In this document: one piece after another, positions 27,156-35,488 of the stretch
How positions within the stretch are numbered: the first letter of the stretch is position 1
Layout of the letters: each line of letters starts with the position of its first letter
Assembly: GCA_963820375.1 (NCBI GenBank)
Contig: CAWFZX010000019.1
Span: 1 to 64,000, forward strand
Direction: 5' to 3'
Length of the DNA stretch: 64,000 nucleotides
Source of the DNA: AWTP1-13 sp963820375
GTDB taxonomy: Bacteria; Pseudomonadota; Alphaproteobacteria; Rhizobiales; Hyphomicrobiaceae
Notes under the pieces: model-generated
What the model was told of the DNA's origin: nothing
Databases searched by the model: none
The model's input: the letters and a program-made list of their open reading frames with translations, nothing else
Translations under genes and position numbers: made by a program

Positions 27156-27539
27156 CTACGGCGCGTTGCAAAGGCCCCACGACAGCAGCGCAACTGTTAG
27201 CAGCCACAGCGCAACGATCACCACCGCCGCGATTTTGCTAACGGGGCGCTCGGCAATCAATGTCGCACGCGCGCGCCGCTCCGCCAGCACCGCTGGATCA
27301 ATCAGGCGCAGGACGCCCGCGATCGCCAGCGGCAGCAAGATCAGCTCATCAAGATAGCCAACAATCGGGATGAAATCGGGAATAAGATCAATTGGCGAGA
27401 GCGCATAGGCGGCAACGATGCCCGCCAGCGCCTTAGCGTACCAAGGAACGCGTGGATCGCGCGCGGCCAGATAAAGCGTGATCGCATCACGCTTTAGGGT
27501 CTGCGCCCACCGCTTCAGTGTGTCCAACCAGCGCGGCAT
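27156..27539 (-). CDS. YkvA family (DUF1232) membrane protein
   Basis: A 127-residue protein with a basic amphipathic start (LKRWAQTLKRDAITLYLAAR), the DUF1232 core PWYAKALAGIVAAYALSPID and LIPDFIPIVGYLDELILLPL, and a C-terminal membrane helix (AAVVIVALWLLTVALLSW). The start at 27539 is preferred over an ATG at 27554. Function is unknown. Divergent from the next small gene. Confidence 0.82.
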   Translation of the reverse strand: MPRWLDTLKRWAQTLKRDAITLYLAARDPRVPWYAKALAGIVAAYALSPIDLIPDFIPIVGYLDELILLPLAIAGVLRLIDPAVLAERRARATLIAERPVSKIAAVVIVALWLLTVALLSWGLCNAP

Positions 27540-27773
27540 GGCGCAGCCTATCATGGCCCCACGAAAAGCCCGGGCGGCTGCGGATGACCGACGGCTGTGC
27601 GCTGGATCGGGAGCTGAGTCGCCACAGCAGCCGTTGCAGCTGTGCCGATGAGCGCGTGGCACTTGCCTCTGGGAGGCGAAGCCAGGGCTACCCGCAAGGC
27701 CATCCTGCAACAAACTGGCAGCGAGCAGAAGCCTCGCCCGCCTGCTATGCTGGGCGGGTCACGCGAGGCCTCC

Positions 27774-28154
27774 ATGCCCTTAGCCTTTTTACCCATTACC
27801 GCGCTGCCTGAAATCCGCGAGCTTATCGACACGGCCGAGCACAGCCTCAAGGCCGACATCTCCCGCATCAAAAAGCTCCTCGCCGATCCACGAGCAACGC
27901 TCCCCCCCGCAATCGTTGCGCTCACCCTGCAAGAGGCAAAAGATGCCCTTGTCCTTCTCGCCGCTCATTCACGGCAGCTCAACCAATGGCAAAAACAGGA
28001 TCTTAGTGTCACCGAACTCACGGAAGTGCGGCGTCTGCAAACCATCATTCCAAAAATCCGCCCCCTGATTCAGCGCATGATCGCGCTGGCGACCGAACTC
28101 GACCAACGTGCCAAAACCGGTGTTGCGTCTCCACGCAAACAATGGCGGCACTGA
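27774..28154 (+). CDS. Hypothetical helical protein
   Basis: A 126-residue cytoplasmic protein, almost all helix: LPEIRELIDTAEHSLKADIS, then LTLQEAKDALVLLAAHSRQL and RRLQTIIPKIRPLIQRMIAL. No family recognised. The ATG at 27774 follows GAGGCCTCC; upstream in-frame codons back to 27642 look non-coding. Confidence 0.58.
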   Translation: MPLAFLPITALPEIRELIDTAEHSLKADISRIKKLLADPRATLPPAIVALTLQEAKDALVLLAAHSRQLNQWQKQDLSVTELTEVRRLQTIIPKIRPLIQRMIALATELDQRAKTGVASPRKQWRH

Positions 28155-28496
28155 GGTTGGCTGAGCGGTTGCCGACGCTGCCCGCTTGCTCGCCCTGCCG
28201 CAAGGTGGCGAACAATATTGCGGCGGCGTTGCTGTCGCGCACAGCGCCGCTTGCAGGTGTCGGCAGCCATGGTGCAAGGCCTCCCCTGCGGGCGGCCTGC
28301 CGTCTCACGCAGGGAAAGGATGGCGCCGTCCTGACCCACACCACACCGGCACCATCGCGCCGTGGGGACTGCTCGCCACGCGCCAGGCCGCGGCATGACT
28401 GCCAATTCGGCGATCCAGACGGTCGCGGCAGCCGTTGCCGCTTGACGCAAGCCCAAGCAAGATGCGCCCGTTCCCTGGCGAAAGGCCCCGCGCGGC
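28155..28496. other. Intergenic, no supported gene
   Basis: About 340 bases before the flavin monooxygenase; only Arg/Ala/Gly-rich shadow frames. Confidence 0.45.
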
Positions 28497-29930
28497 ATGA
28501 TGCCCTCAGGACTCGATCAACTGGCTGCTCAAGTTCGGCAGGATTTCGCGCGTCTGAACTTTCCCAACGCCAACTGGGTCCCGGCGCTGGCAGGGCCCGA
28601 CGGCAAGCCGATGCTCGACGTGCTTGTTGTCGGCGCCGGCATGTGCGGGCAAACGGCGGCCTTCGCGCTGGCGCGCGAGGGCGTACGCAGCACGCGCATC
28701 GTTGATCGCGCGCCCCGCGGGCGAGAGGGCCCCTGGGGCACCTATGCGCGCATGGAGACGTTGCGGTCGCCCAAACACCTGACGGGGCCCGATCTTGGCT
28801 TTCCCGCGCTCACGTTTCGCGCCTGGTACGAGGCGCAGCATGGGGCCGACGGATGGCAGCGGCTTTACAAGGTCGCAACCAAGGATTGGCTCGCCTACCT
28901 GCTGTGGGTGCGAGACATGGTTGGGGTGACGGTCGAAAATGATACCGAGGTCACGCGGCTCGATCCCGATGCCGATGGCGTGCGCGTTACGCTGATCGCG
29001 CCGACCGGAAGGGAAACGCTCTACGTGCGCAAGGTGGTGCTCGCCGGCGGTCGGGATGGCGCCGGCGCGCCCTATACGCCGGCTTTTCCGTCACTGCCGA
29101 GGCAACCGAGTGGCGAGCGCGTATTCCACTCCTCCGACAGCATCGACTTCGACCGCTTTAAAGGTGGCAGGATCGGCGTGCTTGGGGCCAGCGCCTCTGC
29201 CTTCGATAACGCGGCGGTGGCCCTGGAGTCGGGCGCGGCTGAGGCGCACGTGTTCGTGCGCCGTCCGCATCTGCCACAGATCAACAAATCGAAGTGGACC
29301 GTTTTTCCTGGGTTCTTCCATGGCTATCGTGATCTCGACGATGCTACGCGCTGGCGAATTTACACGTACATTTTTGCCGAGGCTGTACCGCCCCCGCACG
29401 AGTCGGTGCTGCGCTGCGAGCGGCACCCCGGCTTTGCCTTGCATTTTGCAGAAGCCTGGCTCGACGTGATCCCGTCCGCCGGCGGCGTGACGGTCGTAAC
29501 GACAAAGGCGCAATATTCCTTTGATGCCGTGATTGCGGCGACAGGCTTCTCCGTCGACCTGTCGCAGCGGCCGGAGCTGGCGCATCTCTTCGACAAGATC
29601 GCCCTGTGGGCCGACCATGTGACGCCGCAGGAGGCGGAACTGCACCCGCAGGCCGCGCAATTCCCCTATCTCGGTCCCGGCTTCGAGCTGATCGCGCGAA
29701 CGCCGGGCACACGACCCGGGCTGTCGCATATTTCCTGCTTCAATGCCGGCTCGACCATGAGCCATGCGGCTCTGGCCGGTGACATTCCCGGGCTAGCGGT
29801 TGGCGCCAATCGGCTATCCTGCGCAATCGCCCGCAGCTTGTTTGTTGCCAGCGCCGGTGCCCTGCAATCGGCGCTGCATCGCCACGACGACCGTGAGTTG
29901 GAGGCGACACCCTATTTCTTGCCGAGGTGA
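28497..29930 (+). CDS. FAD-dependent monooxygenase (FMO/Baeyer-Villiger type)
   Basis: A 477-residue NAD(P)H/FAD oxidoreductase. The first dinucleotide fold (VLVVGAGMCGQTAAFALARE, residues about 41-60) binds FAD; the second (GRIGVLGASASAFDNAAV, near residue 225) binds NAD(P)H. VFHSSDSIDFDRFKGG before it corresponds to the F-x-G-x-x-x-H region of flavin monooxygenases, and AVIAATGFSVDLSQRPEL is the conserved ATG-type motif near the C-terminus. Substrate unknown. It is convergent with the HCCA isomerase-like gene, 78 bases away. Confidence 0.85.
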   Translation: MMPSGLDQLAAQVRQDFARLNFPNANWVPALAGPDGKPMLDVLVVGAGMCGQTAAFALAREGVRSTRIVDRAPRGREGPWGTYARMETLRSPKHLTGPDLGFPALTFRAWYEAQHGADGWQRLYKVATKDWLAYLLWVRDMVGVTVENDTEVTRLDPDADGVRVTLIAPTGRETLYVRKVVLAGGRDGAGAPYTPAFPSLPRQPSGERVFHSSDSIDFDRFKGGRIGVLGASASAFDNAAVALESGAAEAHVFVRRPHLPQINKSKWTVFPGFFHGYRDLDDATRWRIYTYIFAEAVPPPHESVLRCERHPGFALHFAEAWLDVIPSAGGVTVVTTKAQYSFDAVIAATGFSVDLSQRPELAHLFDKIALWADHVTPQEAELHPQAAQFPYLGPGFELIARTPGTRPGLSHISCFNAGSTMSHAALAGDIPGLAVGANRLSCAIARSLFVASAGALQSALHRHDDRELEATPYFLPR

Positions 29931-30008
29931 GCGAGGTGCTGCCCGGGCGGACGGGCCGATGCCTGGCGGCGAAAACGATAGCCAAAGTCACGCACAAGGC
30001 GCCGCTGC

Positions 30009-30650
30009 TCATCCGTCATCTCCTGACTGCGCTCGCAGGGCATCGAGCTTGCGATCGACAAAGTTGAGGCGATCCTGCCCCCAAAACAGCTCGCCGTCGG
30101 TGACGAAGGTGGGGGCGCCGAACACCCCGAGCGCTTCCGCCTCGGTCGAGAACTGGCGATAGAGCTGCTGCACCGGCTCGCTCATCTCCGCTGCCAACAG
30201 CCGAGCACCGTCATAGCCATTTTCGTCGGCAATCGCTCGACGCACGTCGCGGTGCGCGATATCGCGCTCCTCAGCCCACAAGGCGCGCAACAATGCCTGC
30301 GACAGGGGGAAAGGGTCGAGGCCGGCGGCCTGGGCCGCTATCACCATCCAGCCGGCGTACTTATTCCAGTCGGGATCGGCGGGGGACTGCTGCGGGTAAT
30401 GCTTCGGCTTCAGCACCAATGGCATGCCGAGATGCCGACGCCAGCGATCGAGCTCCGCCTCGTGATAGCGGCGACGCGGCTCGGGGCGTGTCCTGAGCGG
30501 CACGCCGCCGGTTTTCGGCACAACCGCCTGAAAATCATAGGGCTTGAGCGTGAGTTTTGCGCGATGCCGCCGGACGATGTCCTGCAGCTGCGGGCCCGCC
30601 AAGTAGGCCCAAGGGGAGGAGAGACTGTAATAGCAATCGAGCTTGACCAC
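30009..30650 (-). CDS. 2-hydroxychromene-2-carboxylate isomerase-like (DsbA-fold, kappa GST)
   Basis: A 213-residue DsbA-family protein. The start region LDCYYSLSSPWAYLAGPQLQ is the NahD/HCCA isomerase motif, where the serine in SPWAY activates glutathione. GVFGAPTFVTDGELFWGQDR near the end is the cis-proline and substrate region. The start is a GTG at 30650 behind GGAG; the open frame continues to 30827 but those residues are not family-like. NahD acts in naphthalene degradation; here no other naphthalene genes are visible, so another aromatic or GST-like role is possible. Confidence 0.85.
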   Translation of the reverse strand: MVKLDCYYSLSSPWAYLAGPQLQDIVRRHRAKLTLKPYDFQAVVPKTGGVPLRTRPEPRRRYHEAELDRWRRHLGMPLVLKPKHYPQQSPADPDWNKYAGWMVIAAQAAGLDPFPLSQALLRALWAEERDIAHRDVRRAIADENGYDGARLLAAEMSEPVQQLYRQFSTEAEALGVFGAPTFVTDGELFWGQDRLNFVDRKLDALRAQSGDDG

Positions 30651-30767
30651 GTTGTCGGCTCCGATCCGTTCTGGCGCCGCGTCGTCAACGCGCCAAGGCA
30701 ATCCTATTTTGATCAGCCCTTGGACGCGATCGGCCAGCGCCTGGACCGGGGTGGAAACCGGCAACAC

Positions 30768-30788
30768 GGCCCCCCGTGGCGGGGGGCC
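30768..30788. other. GC-rich perfect hairpin
   Basis: GGCCCCCC and GGGGGGCC flank a five-base loop, upstream of the HCCA isomerase start. No T-run follows on either strand. It could act in the leader of that gene or of the divergent DGPF gene. Confidence 0.35.
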
Positions 30789-31033
30789 CGGCTTTGCCAC
30801 TAAAGCTGCGGGCAAAAACCGGTGCACCGCGCCTGGTCCGTTTCAGCTCGCAGAGCCCTTGCCAGGGGCCAGGAAAGTGGCGCGGGCAATAAAAACTTTC
30901 ATCAAAAACATCAACTTAGGTCGACCCTGCAAAAGAAGTGTCATGCGCCTGTCGATTTTGCCCTCTCTGGTTCGACGTGACAGTGAGCCAGGCTTGGGGC
31001 CCGGCTCGAGACCCGCAAGCCTCACGAGGAGAG

Positions 31034-31453
31034 ATGACAATGCGCTTTATGGTGATGGTCAAGGCGACGCAGGATTCCGAGGCCGGCAAGCTGCCCTCGG
31101 AGGAGTTGCTCTCAGCCATGGCGAAGTTCAACGAGGAGATGGTGAAGGCCGGCGTAATGCTCGATGGCAATGGGCTGCAGCCGAGTTCAAAAGGCGCGCG
31201 CGTGCGTTTCTCCGGCGCCGAGCGCATGGTCATCGATGGCCCCTTTACCGAAACCAAGGAACTGGTCGCCGGCTACTGGATCCTGCAGGTGAAATCGAAG
31301 GCAGAAGCGATCGAGTGGATCAAGCGCTGCCCCAATCCCCACGAGGAAGACAGCGAGATCGAAATCCGACAGCTCTTCGAGCTGGAGGACTTCGGCACCA
31401 GCGAGGCCGTCGAGCATCACCGGAGGTTGGGACAGGAGATCAAGAAGAAGTGA
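31034..31453 (+). CDS. DGPF-domain (YciI-like) protein
   Basis: A 139-residue protein with the YCII-related/DGPF domain: MRFMVMVKATQDSEAGKLP, LDGNGLQPSSKGARV, VIDGPFTETKELVAGYWIL (the DGPF-type core) and AIEWIKRCPNP. A charged tail ends in EIKKK. The start is ATG 31034, or ATG 31040 six bases later, which has better spacing from AGGAG. It precedes an ECF42-type sigma factor by 156 bases, the standard partner arrangement for that sigma group. Confidence 0.88.
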   Translation: MTMRFMVMVKATQDSEAGKLPSEELLSAMAKFNEEMVKAGVMLDGNGLQPSSKGARVRFSGAERMVIDGPFTETKELVAGYWILQVKSKAEAIEWIKRCPNPHEEDSEIEIRQLFELEDFGTSEAVEHHRRLGQEIKKK

Positions 31454-31609
31454 AAGGGCCGCCTGTGGAGTTGGGCCAGGCGAGCGAGGGCGAGGCCGAG
31501 CTTTGCCAGTGGCTGGCGATGCCAGGCAATCTCCAGGCGCAGGCGCATCCGGCGCCGATTGCGAGCCGGCTTGCGGTGGCCAATGCAGATGCGTTAGTCG
31601 GTAGCCACG

Positions 31610-32896
31610 ATGGCTACCGACACCCACCGCAGCATCGACGCGATTTGGCGGATCGAGCAAGCTAAGCTCATCGCTGGTCTGGCACGGATGGTGCGCGATG
31701 TCGGCCTTGCCGAGGAGCTGGCGCAGGACGCGCTCCTCGCCGCGCTCGAGCAGTGGCCAAGGTCGGGGGTTCCCGACAAGCCCGGAGCCTGGCTCATGGC
31801 CGCCGCCAAGCATCGGGCCATCGACCGCTGGCGCAGAGCCAAGCTGATTGAGCGCAAGCATCAGGAGCTGGGCCGCGAAATCGAGGCGGAGGCAGCAGGG
31901 GCGCTGCCGGACCTTGATGCTGCCCTCGACGACGATATCGGTGACGATCTGCTGCGCCTCGTCTTCATCGCCTGCCATCCGGTGCTCGCCACCGAAGGGC
32001 GGCTTGCGCTAACACTGCGCCTGATCGGTGGCCTGACGACCGAGGAGATCGCGCGCGCCTTCCTGGTGTCGCAGCCGACCGTTGCCCAGCGCATCGTCCG
32101 CGCCAAGCGCACGCTGGCCGAGAAGCGCATCCCCTTCGAGGTGCCCCGCGGGGCTGAGCTCTCGCAACGGCTCGCGTCAGTGCTTGAGGTCATCTATCTC
32201 ATTTTCAACGAGGGTTACGCGGCGACAGCGGGCGACGACTGGATGCGACCGCAACTGTGCGAGGAAGCGCTGCGCCTCGGCCGCATCCTGGCCGAGCTGG
32301 CGCCGGCTGAACCAGAAGTTCATGGCCTGCTGGCGCTGATGGAAGTCCAGGCCTCGCGCTTAGGCGCGCGGACCAGCCCCTCGGGAGAGCCCATCCTGCT
32401 GCTGGATCAGAACCGCGCACGCTGGGACCAGCTCCTGATCCGTCGTGGCCTGGCTGCCCTTGCGCGTGCCGAGGAACGTCTTCGCGATCAGGGTCGCAGC
32501 CGAGGCCCCTACACCCTGCAAGCCGCCATCGCCGCCTGCCATGCAAGAGCCCGTACAGGCGCCGAGACCGACTGGGCACGCATTGTCGAGCTGTACGGGG
32601 CACTGGCCGAATGTGCGCCCTCGCCGGTTGTCGAGCTCAATGGCGCAGTCGCGCTGGCGATGCTCAAGGGTCCCGCTGCGGGGTTGGCCCGGATCGATAA
32701 GCTGGCCGCGGAGCCTCAGCTCAAGACCTACCACCTCTTGCCCAGCGTTCGAGGTGATCTCCTCAGCAAGCTTGGCCGCCTTGAGGAGGCCCGCGCAGAG
32801 TTTGAGCGCGCCGCCTCCCTCACGCGCAATGAACGCGAGCGCAGGCTTCTGCTGGATCGCGCCGCAGCCACCCTACCGGGCCGTAACGCTCCTTAA
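31610..32896 (+). CDS. ECF42-type RNA polymerase sigma factor with TPR-like C-terminus (DUF6596)
   Basis: A 428-residue extracytoplasmic-function sigma factor. Region 2 is at residues 10-75 (MVRDVGLAEELAQDALLAAL, PGAWLMAAAKHRAIDRWRR) and region 4 near residues 130-180 (LGGLTTEEIARAF-type helix with VSQPTVAQRIVRAKRTLAE). The remaining 230 residues form the long C-terminal extension typical of ECF42 (FNEGYAATAGDDWMR, ALAECAPSPVVELNGAVALA). In ECF42 systems this extension replaces an anti-sigma factor, and the linked DGPF gene is the known target; both are present here. Confidence 0.9.
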   Translation: MATDTHRSIDAIWRIEQAKLIAGLARMVRDVGLAEELAQDALLAALEQWPRSGVPDKPGAWLMAAAKHRAIDRWRRAKLIERKHQELGREIEAEAAGALPDLDAALDDDIGDDLLRLVFIACHPVLATEGRLALTLRLIGGLTTEEIARAFLVSQPTVAQRIVRAKRTLAEKRIPFEVPRGAELSQRLASVLEVIYLIFNEGYAATAGDDWMRPQLCEEALRLGRILAELAPAEPEVHGLLALMEVQASRLGARTSPSGEPILLLDQNRARWDQLLIRRGLAALARAEERLRDQGRSRGPYTLQAAIAACHARARTGAETDWARIVELYGALAECAPSPVVELNGAVALAMLKGPAAGLARIDKLAAEPQLKTYHLLPSVRGDLLSKLGRLEEARAEFERAASLTRNERERRLLLDRAAATLPGRNAP

Positions 32897-33104
32897 GAGC
32901 GAAGTCCTAGGCAGCGGGCAAGAGCCAGTGTCGGCACCTCAGCAGCGGCACCGCCAAAGAAAACCCAGCCGACGTCCGAAGGCGAGGCGCCGAGCCCGCT
33001 TCCCCGGCGTGCGCGTGACGCGCTGCCGGCTGGGGCACCGGGGATAGGTCGTAAAGCGTCATAGGCTTTGTCCCCTCGAAACACGCAAAAGCAGTCGAAA
33101 CGCG

Positions 33105-34324
33105 TCATAGGGCGACCCTGCCCTCTGCGGCCGCCGTGATCGCCTTGACGTTCTCGGGCGCAAAAAACTCTGCAGGCGATATCGTCCCTGCGTTCATGCG
33201 CGCAAAGTCGTCCATGGCTTTCTGGTTGCCGTGCACGGCGCCGAAGAGTTGCTGCATTTCCGGCGCTGGCGGCTCCAGCGTGGCGAGCTGACACGTGAAT
33301 TCGTACATCGCCTGTACCCGTGCGTCGCGCCTGTGCTGATACTCGCGCATGGCAGCGTCGAACGCTTGCGCTCCGGAAAAGGTCGCCTCGAGCGCAGCCG
33401 CGCAGAGTTCGGCGTCATGAAAGGCGTCCATGATGCCTTGTCCCGTAATAAAGTCTCGATTGTAGCCCGCATCGCCCACCAGCGCCCAACCGGGGCCATA
33501 GGGACGGCGGAAGTAGTTCGGCACGGCCGCGCCGGCGAACCGCGCCTGGCGCCGCGCCCCGCGCAAGCGCTCGGCAAAAGCCGGCGCTAGTTCGATGGTC
33601 TGCAAATAGTTGCCTTCGATGTCCTTCTTGTTGGCCTCGAATTCTGCGTATGGCCACCCGACAATGACCATTGTCAGATCTCCATGGGTTGGAGCGGCGG
33701 CAAATCCGCGCCTATCGCGGATATAGGTTTCAAATCTGCCGTGCATCGCAGCCCACTCCAATAACTGTAGTAGGCGGCGAGCAGAGGGGGTCTCTCGTCA
33801 TAGTGGTCAGGTGCAACTGCCTCGGCCACAAACGAGCGTCTGCCGTCGGCGCCGACGACGACTTGCGCGCGCTCGATGCTGCGGCCACCCTGCTGCGAGC
33901 GGCCCCTGATGCCGACCACACGTCCCTCCTCGCGCAGAACCTCCTCGACGGCGAAGCCTTCGCGGATCTCGGCGCCACATTGAGCCGCGGCGTCGACCAG
34001 CAGCTTGTCGAGTATGGTCCGCCGTGGACAGTACGCGACCGGTGCTTGGCTTGTGCCTGGCGCGCCAGCGATCGTGAAAGGACCAAAGTCGAAGGCGTAG
34101 GCGTGGATCGGCGGGCACCCCGTCGCCACCAGCCGATCGAGCAGGCCCCACTGTGACAGGGCTCTGACACCGAGTGGATGCAACAGATGGGTGGACACCG
34201 TGTCGCTCGGAAAGGTTGCGCGGTCCACAACGAGAACCCGATAGCCCCTACGCGCCAGCAACATCGCCGTCGGTGCACCAGCGCAGCGCGCACCCACGAC
34301 AATTGCGTCCCATGTTTTACTCAT
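33105..34324 (-). pseudogene. FAD-dependent monooxygenase, split by a one-base deletion
   Basis: A group A flavoprotein monooxygenase (geranylgeranyl reductase/halogenase-like). The 5' part from ATG 34324 (ribosome site GAGG) encodes AIVVGARCAGAPTAMLLARR (FAD fold), VSTHLLHPLGVRAL and QVVVGADGRRSFVAEAV, then reads out of frame after YYSYWSGL. The 3' part in the next frame resumes with AMHGRFETYIRDRRGFAAAP and contains GWALVGDAGYNRDFITGQGI (second FAD motif). Total length is 1220 bases, one short of 407 codons; the missing base is near 33747-33751. Either a genuine frameshift or a sequencing error. Confidence 0.82.
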
Positions 34325-34356
34325 CGCCACCTCAAAGTTCGTGTTGCTGCTGGCCG

Positions 34357-35277
34357 TCAGGCGGCGGCGAGCGCAGCCCGCAGTGCGCGCAGCAACGCTG
34401 CGGGTTGCTCGATGGGAGGATCGTCGTTGCAGTTCTCGATCACGTGCACAGGCCATCCGCAGCGCGCGCTGATCTCCTCGGCCACCGTCAGCGGCGTCGC
34501 ACGGTCGTGGCGGCCCCAGATCAGAGTGGTCGGAACGGCGATGCGCGCGAGGTCCCCGTGCGAAATCGCTGGCGCCCCGAAGTGCTCCATAAGCGTGGCA
34601 ACCGCCGCCTGCACGCTCGGCGTGCGAGCCCGATCGAGGTTGTAGGTCTCGAACGGCTGCCAGCGCTCGCCCAGGCGCTGACGCAGCGCCTCCAAGTTGA
34701 AAGCGCAGTGGTGCCAGAGGTCTGTGTGCGTACGCTCGCTCGGTTGTGCGAGGAAATTCGCTAAGGCAAGCGCGAAGGCTGGCGTCGGCTGGAACGGACG
34801 GAGGCCCAACGTGTCCACGAGCACGAGCCGACTGAGCCGATGGCTGTGCACACTGGCGTAGCGGGCGGCAATGGCACCGCCGAGCAACTGCCCGACCAGG
34901 ACCGGAGGCTCCTGGCAGCTCTGCTCGATTAGCTCGGCCAACCACGCTATGACGCGTGCGGCATCGATCGGCCGATCAACGATCCACTCTGAGGCACCGT
35001 GGCCAGGCAGATCGGGAACAATCACCCGATGCGAGGCCACCAGATCCGGGATGATCTCCAACCAATGGGTTGCGTTCCCCATCGGGCCGTGTAGCAGCAG
35101 GAGCGGTGGCCCGTCACCGCCCTCCAGCACGGCAGTCGAGATGCCGGCCAGAAGCAGCCGGCGTTCGCTTACGGGCTTATCGGCAAGAAGCCGTCGACGC
35201 GCCTCTTCGCCGAGAATTCCTGCAGTCTCGTCTGACCTTGGACCCTGCGCGCTCCGCTGCGCCTGCGCCTTGACCAT
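34357..35277 (-). CDS. Alpha/beta hydrolase homologue lacking catalytic Ser and His
   Basis: A 306-residue alpha/beta-hydrolase-fold protein: LLLLHGPMGNATHWLEIIPD (oxyanion region), VIVPDLPGHGASEW, and GRHDRATPL carrying the acid residue. The nucleophile elbow, normally G-x-S-x-G-G, reads GQLLGG (TTG instead of TCG), and the region normally holding the catalytic histidine reads ENCNDDPPIEQP. It is therefore predicted inactive as a hydrolase. The start at 35277 follows GAGGAG. It lies between the LuxR/TPR regulator and the frameshifted FAD monooxygenase, 32 bases from the latter, probably one transcription unit. Confidence 0.82.
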   Translation of the reverse strand: MVKAQAQRSAQGPRSDETAGILGEEARRRLLADKPVSERRLLLAGISTAVLEGGDGPPLLLLHGPMGNATHWLEIIPDLVASHRVIVPDLPGHGASEWIVDRPIDAARVIAWLAELIEQSCQEPPVLVGQLLGGAIAARYASVHSHRLSRLVLVDTLGLRPFQPTPAFALALANFLAQPSERTHTDLWHHCAFNLEALRQRLGERWQPFETYNLDRARTPSVQAAVATLMEHFGAPAISHGDLARIAVPTTLIWGRHDRATPLTVAEEISARCGWPVHVIENCNDDPPIEQPAALLRALRAALAAA

Positions 35278-35488
35278 GGGGTTTGCTCCTCGTTCGTCTG
35301 CCGTTGTCGATCGGGAGCAGGCTACGCGAGAGGGTGGAGGCCGCGCTTCGGGAGAACACCCCAAAGGATGCCGAGCCATGGCCTGGGTGGTTTTCCCCAG
35401 CACCGAGCCGATCGGCTCGGTGCGCCAGATGAAGGTGCGACGAAGGCCCTTACCGCGGTGCGTCAGGAGCAGACGCCGACGGCGACGC

